A stretch of DNA of 64,000 nt from the NCBI RefSeq assembly GCF_039679125.1, contig NZ_CP155551.1, positions 868,001 to 932,000 on the forward strand, written 5' to 3'. Each line of letters opens with the position of its first letter. The first letter of the stretch is position 1. The notes under the pieces were generated by a model that was given only the letters and a program-made list of their open reading frames with translations, was not told the origin of the DNA and did not search any database. Both the position numbers and the translations under genes were made by a program. Below are positions 60,041 to 64,000 of the stretch, piece after piece. Origin of the DNA: Blastococcus sp. HT6-4 (GTDB lineage Bacteria > Actinomycetota > Actinomycetes > Mycobacteriales > Geodermatophilaceae).

Positions 60041-60900
60041 CCGGGTCGGGCGCGCTCCTCGGGCTGTTGCTGGGCGTGGGACTGCTGCTGATCTGGCGCA
60101 GCGGGCCGCGGGCGCCGAAGCCGCGGACGGATGCCCGCCGGCCCGGGAAGCGGGAGCAGCTGCTGGCCGCGGCTGGGCTCACCGGCATCAACGGCGCCCA
60201 GCTGGTGGCGCTGCAGGTGGCGCTGGGGGTGCTGGTCACCGTCGTCGTCCTGCTGACCACGGGCACGGTCACGGTGAGCCTGGTGTTCGGGCTGTTCGGT
60301 TTCTGCCTCCCGCACGTGCAGGTGCGCCGGCTGGCCGGGAAGCGGCGGGCCGACCTGCGCGAGGTGTGGCCGGAGGTGGTCGACAACCTGGCCTCGGCGG
60401 TGCGGGCGGGGCTTTCGCTGCCGGAGGCGCTGTCGACGCTGTCCACCCGCGGGCCCGAGGTGCTGCGCCCGCCGTTCGCGCGGTTCGCCGTCGAGTACCG
60501 GTCCAGCGGCCGGTTCGGCGCGGCGCTGGACCGGCTCAAGGACGATCTCGCCGACCCGGTGGGCGACCGGATCGTGGAGACGCTGCGGGTCGCCCGGGAG
60601 GTCGGTGGCAGCGACCTGGGCCGGGTGCTGCGCACGCTGTCGACGTTCCTGCGCGAGGACGCCCGTGCCCGCGCGGAGCTGGAGACCCGGCAGGGCTGGG
60701 TGGTGCAGGCGGCCCGGCTGGCGGTCGCCGCGCCGTGGGTGGTGCTGCTCCTGCTCGCCACGCAGTCGACGACGTTGGACGCCTACGACTCGGCGCTGGG
60801 CAGCGCGATCCTGCTCGGTGGGGGCGCGGTCTGCCTGGTCGCGTACCGGCTGATGCTGCGGATCGGGCGGCTGCCCGAGGACGTGCGGGTGCTGCAGTGA
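60037..60900 (+). CDS. tadB: TadB pilus assembly membrane protein
   Basis: 287-aa T2SSF-domain protein that forms the inner-membrane platform with TadC. Three or four membrane helices flank the cytoplasmic T2SSF domain, with LREVWPEVVDNLASAVRAGL and LPEALSTLSTRGPEVLRPPF. GDRIVETLRVAREVGGSDLG follows. It starts in a 4-nt overlap with tadA. Confidence 0.92.
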   Translation: MTGSGALLGLLLGVGLLLIWRSGPRAPKPRTDARRPGKREQLLAAAGLTGINGAQLVALQVALGVLVTVVVLLTTGTVTVSLVFGLFGFCLPHVQVRRLAGKRRADLREVWPEVVDNLASAVRAGLSLPEALSTLSTRGPEVLRPPFARFAVEYRSSGRFGAALDRLKDDLADPVGDRIVETLRVAREVGGSDLGRVLRTLSTFLREDARARAELETRQGWVVQAARLAVAAPWVVLLLLATQSTTLDAYDSALGSAILLGGGAVCLVAYRLMLRIGRLPEDVRVLQ

Positions 60901-60913
60901 GCGGGGTGCGCTC

Positions 60914-61855
60914 GTGAGCGCCGGTGCCCTGGGGATGCTGCTGGGTCTGGTGGCGGCCACCGGGCTGGTGCTGGTGCTCACCTATGCACCGCCGTTCCGC
61001 TCGGTCCGGCTGGTCGACCGCCTGGCGCCGTACGTGCACGACACCCCGCCGCCGTCGCGGCTGCTCGGCACGGCGACCGAGCCGGGCATGTTCTCCGCCG
61101 TCCTGCGGATCGCCGGCCCCTCGATCGGGAACGGGGCCCGCCTGGTCGACCGGTTCCTCGGCGGGCGGGCGGCGGTGCGCCGGCGGCTGGACGCGCTCGG
61201 CGGCGAGATGACCGTCGAGGACTTCCGCATCGAGCAGGTGGTGTGGGGCGCGCTCGGGCTGCTGGCCGCGACGGCGGTGGCCCTGGTCGGGTCCGTGGCC
61301 GCCGGTGACGTCAACGTGCTCTCGGCCGGGCTGCTCTGCGTGGCCGGCCTGCTGGGCGGTGTGCTCGGCCGCGACTGGTGGCTCACCCAGCAGGTCCGGA
61401 AGCGCGAGGAGCTCCTGCTCGCCGAGTTCCCGGTGGTCGCCGAGCTGCTCGCGCTGGCGGTGACCGCGGGGGAGAGCCCGACGGCGGCCATCGTGCGGGT
61501 CACCCGCCTGTCGGGCGGGGAGCTGGCCCGCGAGCTGGGCGCCGCGCTCGGTCGCGCGCGGGCCGGGGTGCCGCTGGTCGACGCGCTGCAGCAGGTCGCC
61601 GACCGCACCTCGCTGGACCCGCTCGCCCGCTTCATCGACGGCCTGCTCGTGGCCATCGAGCGCGGCACCCCGCTGGCCGAGGTGCTGCGTGCCCAGGCCG
61701 CCGACGTCCGGGAGGCCGGCAAGCGCCGGCTGCTGGAGGCCGGTGGCCGCAAGGAGATCGCGATGATGGTGCCGGTCGTCTTCCTGGTGCTGCCGGTCAC
61801 CGTCCTCTTCGCCCTGTTCCCGGGGTTGATCAGCATCGTCTCGCTGGCGCAGTGA
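60914..61855 (+). CDS. tadC: TadC pilus assembly membrane protein
   Basis: 313-aa second T2SSF-type platform protein. It has an N-terminal helix, a helix pair around ALGLLAATAVALVGSVAAGD, and the T2SSF core EFPVVAELLALAVTAGESPT followed by LVDALQQVADRTSLDPLARF. The last helix is MMVPVVFLVLPVTVLFALFP. The GTG start is 13 nt after tadB. Confidence 0.92.
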   Translation: MSAGALGMLLGLVAATGLVLVLTYAPPFRSVRLVDRLAPYVHDTPPPSRLLGTATEPGMFSAVLRIAGPSIGNGARLVDRFLGGRAAVRRRLDALGGEMTVEDFRIEQVVWGALGLLAATAVALVGSVAAGDVNVLSAGLLCVAGLLGGVLGRDWWLTQQVRKREELLLAEFPVVAELLALAVTAGESPTAAIVRVTRLSGGELARELGAALGRARAGVPLVDALQQVADRTSLDPLARFIDGLLVAIERGTPLAEVLRAQAADVREAGKRRLLEAGGRKEIAMMVPVVFLVLPVTVLFALFPGLISIVSLAQ

Positions 61856-61884
61856 GCCCAGTGGAACCGAAGGAAGGACGCCAT

Positions 61885-62091
61885 ATGCCTGGCATCGCAC
61901 ACCTGTCCGCCGCCTTGGCCGCGCTGTCGGCGCGGTTGCGCGGGGAGGACCCCGAGCGGGGTGACGTGCCCGGCTGGGTGATGATCACCGTGATGACGGC
62001 GGCGCTGGTGCTGGCCATCCTCATCCCGTTTCGCGAGGCGATCGTGGCCGCGGTGACGAACGCGCTGACGTCGGTCACAGGTGCGGGCTGA
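61885..62091 (+). CDS. pilin-like small membrane peptide
   Basis: 68 aa. The polar N-terminal half ends ERGDVPGWVMITVMTAALVL, running into a single helix. This is the position of the Flp pilin in Tad operons. The usual Glu at +5 of the mature pilin and a clear G/xxxxE processing site are missing, so it may be a divergent pilin or a Tad accessory peptide. AAGGAAGG precedes the ATG. It overlaps the next gene by 11 nt. Confidence 0.7.
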   Translation: MPGIAHLSAALAALSARLRGEDPERGDVPGWVMITVMTAALVLAILIPFREAIVAAVTNALTSVTGAG

Positions 62092-62494
62092 CCCGGCCGA
62101 CCGCAGGGACGACGGCGAGCGGGGCAGCGCCGTCGTCGACTTCGTGCTGGTGTCGATGCTGATCGTGGCGCTGCTGCTGGCGGTGCTGCAGGTGGCGGTC
62201 TACGCGCACGTGCGCAACGTCGTGACCGCCGGCGCGCAGGAGGGGGCGCGGTACGCGGCGATGGCCGACGTCGATTCCGCTCTCGGCGCGGGCCGCACGG
62301 TGGAGGTGGTGGCGCGGGCGACCTCGGTGCAGACCGCGCAGGGGCTGGCGTGCACGTCGGGGGAGGAGGCCGATCCCGGCGGCGCGACGCTGGTGGTGGT
62401 GCGCTGCTCGGGGGCGGTGCCCTCGCTGCTCGCGGCGCTGGGCAACGTGCTGCCGCTGGAGGTCACCGGGCGGGCGATGAAGGAGGCGGCGTGA
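62081..62494 (+). CDS. TadE-like minor pilin
   Basis: 137-aa TadE-family pseudopilin. It has GERGSAVVDFVLVSMLIVAL with the class-typical G-S-A-V-V-D-F start, one helix, then VRNVVTAGAQEGARYAAMAD. An outer domain with two cysteines (ACTSG and VRCSG) follows. It overlaps its neighbours on both sides, so all the pilin genes are co-translated. Confidence 0.9.
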   Translation: MRADPADRRDDGERGSAVVDFVLVSMLIVALLLAVLQVAVYAHVRNVVTAGAQEGARYAAMADVDSALGAGRTVEVVARATSVQTAQGLACTSGEEADPGGATLVVVRCSGAVPSLLAALGNVLPLEVTGRAMKEAA

Positions 62495-62958
62495 GGTGGC
62501 TGCCGCGCCGGCTGGGCATGGTCGCCGGGGAGCGCGGTTCGGCGCTGGTGGAATTCGTGTTCGTCGCGCTTGTGGTGTTCGTGCCGCTGGTCTACATCGT
62601 GGCCGGGTTCTCGGCGGTGCAGCGCGGGGTGTTCGCGTCGCAGGCCGCGGCGCGGGAGGCCGGGCGGGTGATGGGTACCGCGCCGGATCCGGTCACCGGG
62701 CACGAGCGGGCGCTGCGGGCGGCGGAGCTGGCGGTGGAGGACCAGTCGGTGGACGTCGCGGATCTGCGGCTGGGCTACGCCCCGGTGGGGTCCGGGTGCG
62801 ATGCCGCGGGGAGCTACTCGCCGACGCTGGCGCCGGGGGAGGAGTTCTCCGTCTGCGTCACCGTGACCGTGCGGATCCCGCTGCTGCCGGAGTTCGTCGA
62901 CGCCAACACCGCCATCGGCCAGTTCGTCGTCGAGCGCGACCGCTACGTCGACGGCTGA
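62491..62958 (+). CDS. TadE/TadF-like minor pilin
   Basis: 155 aa. It starts in GTGA overlap with the previous gene and shows AGERGSALVEFVFVALVVFV, the same processing-type start with Glu. SQAAAREAGRVMGTAPDPVT follows, then a cysteine-containing outer domain (GSGCDAAGSY; FSVCVTVTVRIPLLPEFVD). It is probably a second minor pilin of the same pilus. It is the last gene of the operon. Confidence 0.85.
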   Translation: MRWLPRRLGMVAGERGSALVEFVFVALVVFVPLVYIVAGFSAVQRGVFASQAAAREAGRVMGTAPDPVTGHERALRAAELAVEDQSVDVADLRLGYAPVGSGCDAAGSYSPTLAPGEEFSVCVTVTVRIPLLPEFVDANTAIGQFVVERDRYVDG

Positions 62959-62982
62959 GCCCGGCGACAGCGTGGCTCCTCG

Positions 62983-64000
62983 TCAGGCGGCGTGGCCGAT
63001 GGCCCAGGCGAGCCCGCCCGCCAGTGCAGCGGCGACCAGGCGTGGACGGCCGCCGCGAGGCGCCATCCACCGTGCCAGGGCGACGGTGCCGCCCACGGCC
63101 AGGGGCGCGGCCATCGCTCCGGCCAGCCGCCCGGCCAGGCCGAACCAGTACGGCGAGGCGCCGTCCTGCTCGTCGTCCGTTCGGCCGTCCAGGAGGTAGG
63201 CGGTCACGTGCGGGAGCACCCCGGGTTCCAAGGCGGCACCGTGGCCGCCGCGGTAGGCGCCGCACTGCTCGACCACGCGCGCCGGCCGGTCGTCGAATCC
63301 GTCGACTCCCGCCGTCCCGATGTCGCGCATGCCGAGGCCCCGCAGTGCGGCGCACAGCCAGCCGACCGGCACGTCGTGGGTCGCGCGGTCGTGCAGCACG
63401 AGTTCCCGCACCTGCTGCCGGTCGGTGATCCGGGTCCACGGGTACTCCCGGGGCAGCACCGATCCCGCGAGGTAGATGCGGTCGAAGTGCATGGCCGGGA
63501 CCGCCTCCAAGGCGCGGCCGAGCAGGTAGGTGCCGTTGCTGTGGCCGGCGAAATGCCGCTCGCCACCGTGGGTCACGTGCACCCGGCCGTACCACTCGAG
63601 GAAGCGGCGCAGATTGCGTGCCCTGGTGAAGGGCAGCGCGAAGTCGACGGCGCTGAAGTAGCCGTAGCTGGGCGCCCAGACGACGGGCGTGGGGTGGTCC
63701 ACCGTGGCGGGTCGCTCGGTCAGCCCGCTGGTCAGCTGCCCCACCCAGTTCGCGTACCTGCTCGTGCGGATGCCGTGGAGGACGATGATCACTGGCTCTG
63801 CGGACGGCGTCTCGGCCAGCAGGCGTTCGCGGTTCAGGTCGCCCCGCAGGGCGTGGTGCAGGATCCCGTACCGGTCCGGAGCGTCGTCGACGTCGACGAC
63901 GCCGGCGTGGTCGGCCTCCGGGACGTCGATCCGCATCGCGCCGGGCATGTACTCGACGTCGAGGCTGTCGTCCCGGGTGACGATGTCGTCGCGGTCCCCC
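62983..64000 (-). CDS. alpha/beta hydrolase-like protein, runs off window
   Basis: At least 338 residues are readable, and the frame stays open to the window end. The ATG at 63948 is a possible start but not certain. The hydrolase features are VIIVLHGIRTSRYANWVGQL and the nucleophile elbow HFAGHSNGTYLLGRALEAVP. The C-terminus has two hydrophobic segments (LAGRLAGAMAAPLAVGGTVA; RLVAAALAGGLAWAIGH). Function unknown. It converges on the tad operon with a 24-nt gap. Confidence 0.7.
   Translation of the reverse strand, partial: GDRDDIVTRDDSLDVEYMPGAMRIDVPEADHAGVVDVDDAPDRYGILHHALRGDLNRERLLAETPSAEPVIIVLHGIRTSRYANWVGQLTSGLTERPATVDHPTPVVWAPSYGYFSAVDFALPFTRARNLRRFLEWYGRVHVTHGGERHFAGHSNGTYLLGRALEAVPAMHFDRIYLAGSVLPREYPWTRITDRQQVRELVLHDRATHDVPVGWLCAALRGLGMRDIGTAGVDGFDDRPARVVEQCGAYRGGHGAALEPGVLPHVTAYLLDGRTDDEQDGASPYWFGLAGRLAGAMAAPLAVGGTVALARWMAPRGGRPRLVAAALAGGLAWAIGHAA

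Overview
The window reads as chromosomal DNA of a high-GC actinobacterium. Codon third positions are almost always G or C, GTG starts are common, gene ends overlap as ATGA/GTGA, and actinobacterial hallmark genes are present: GT4-type glgA beside glgC, DUF3117, sigE/anti-sigma/htrA/tatB, ANTAR, WXG100 and class F sortase genes. The UV- and desiccation-related flavour (spore photoproduct lyase family protein, phytoene-desaturase-like enzyme, PAS-GAF-PP2C phosphatase) suggests Geodermatophilaceae or a near relative. That placement is inference. No rRNA, tRNA, CRISPR array, transposase or prophage was seen.

Region 1 (1-33.3 kb) is a backbone whose gene order I recall from the Mycobacterium tuberculosis dapD-to-mgtE-like stretch: dapD, dapE, LOG protein, DivIVA-domain protein, tag, DUF3117, glgA/glgC, O-methyltransferase, sigE, anti-sigma factor, htrA, tatB, mrp, DUF1003 and MgtE/CBS protein. 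Two blocks interrupt it. At 7.6-19.2 kb are pepA, a large unknown protein, a methyltransferase, a crtI-like oxidase, a PP2C phosphatase, an SPL-family radical SAM enzyme and pxpABC split by an ANTAR regulator. At 27.2-31.5 kb are azlCD, two frameshifted genes and a GGDEF-EAL protein.

Region 2 (33.4-40.7 kb) is metabolic: PhzF, an EamA exporter, a malyl-CoA-lyase-like enzyme and an acyl-CoA dehydrogenase that share an upstream motif, DUF4190 and DUF4230 proteins, a quinone-oxidoreductase-like enzyme and an EthD-like protein.

Region 3 (40.7-48.7 kb) is a compact type VII secretion-like locus. It has a 1459-aa ATPase with ubiquitin-like, FHA and three P-loop modules, a small ESX-like protein, a WXG-headed multidomain protein, an unknown protein, a membrane protein and a WXG100 protein. 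No eccB, eccD, eccE or mycosin gene is in the window.

Region 4 (49-57.7 kb) mixes a DUF1028 protein, a TPP enzyme, a secreted hydrolase, an MFS exporter, an alpha/beta hydrolase, a class F sortase with an adjacent surface protein, and a lipoprotein. Region 5 (58.8-63 kb) is a short Tad/Flp pilus operon: tadA, tadB, tadC, a pilin-like peptide and two TadE-like minor pilins.

Two themes cut across the window. Many genes start 6-8 nt after an xAnnnT -10-like hexamer with no ribosome binding site, so they look leaderless. Four genes carry single-base frameshifts in G-rich runs, pointing to sequencing error or recent decay.
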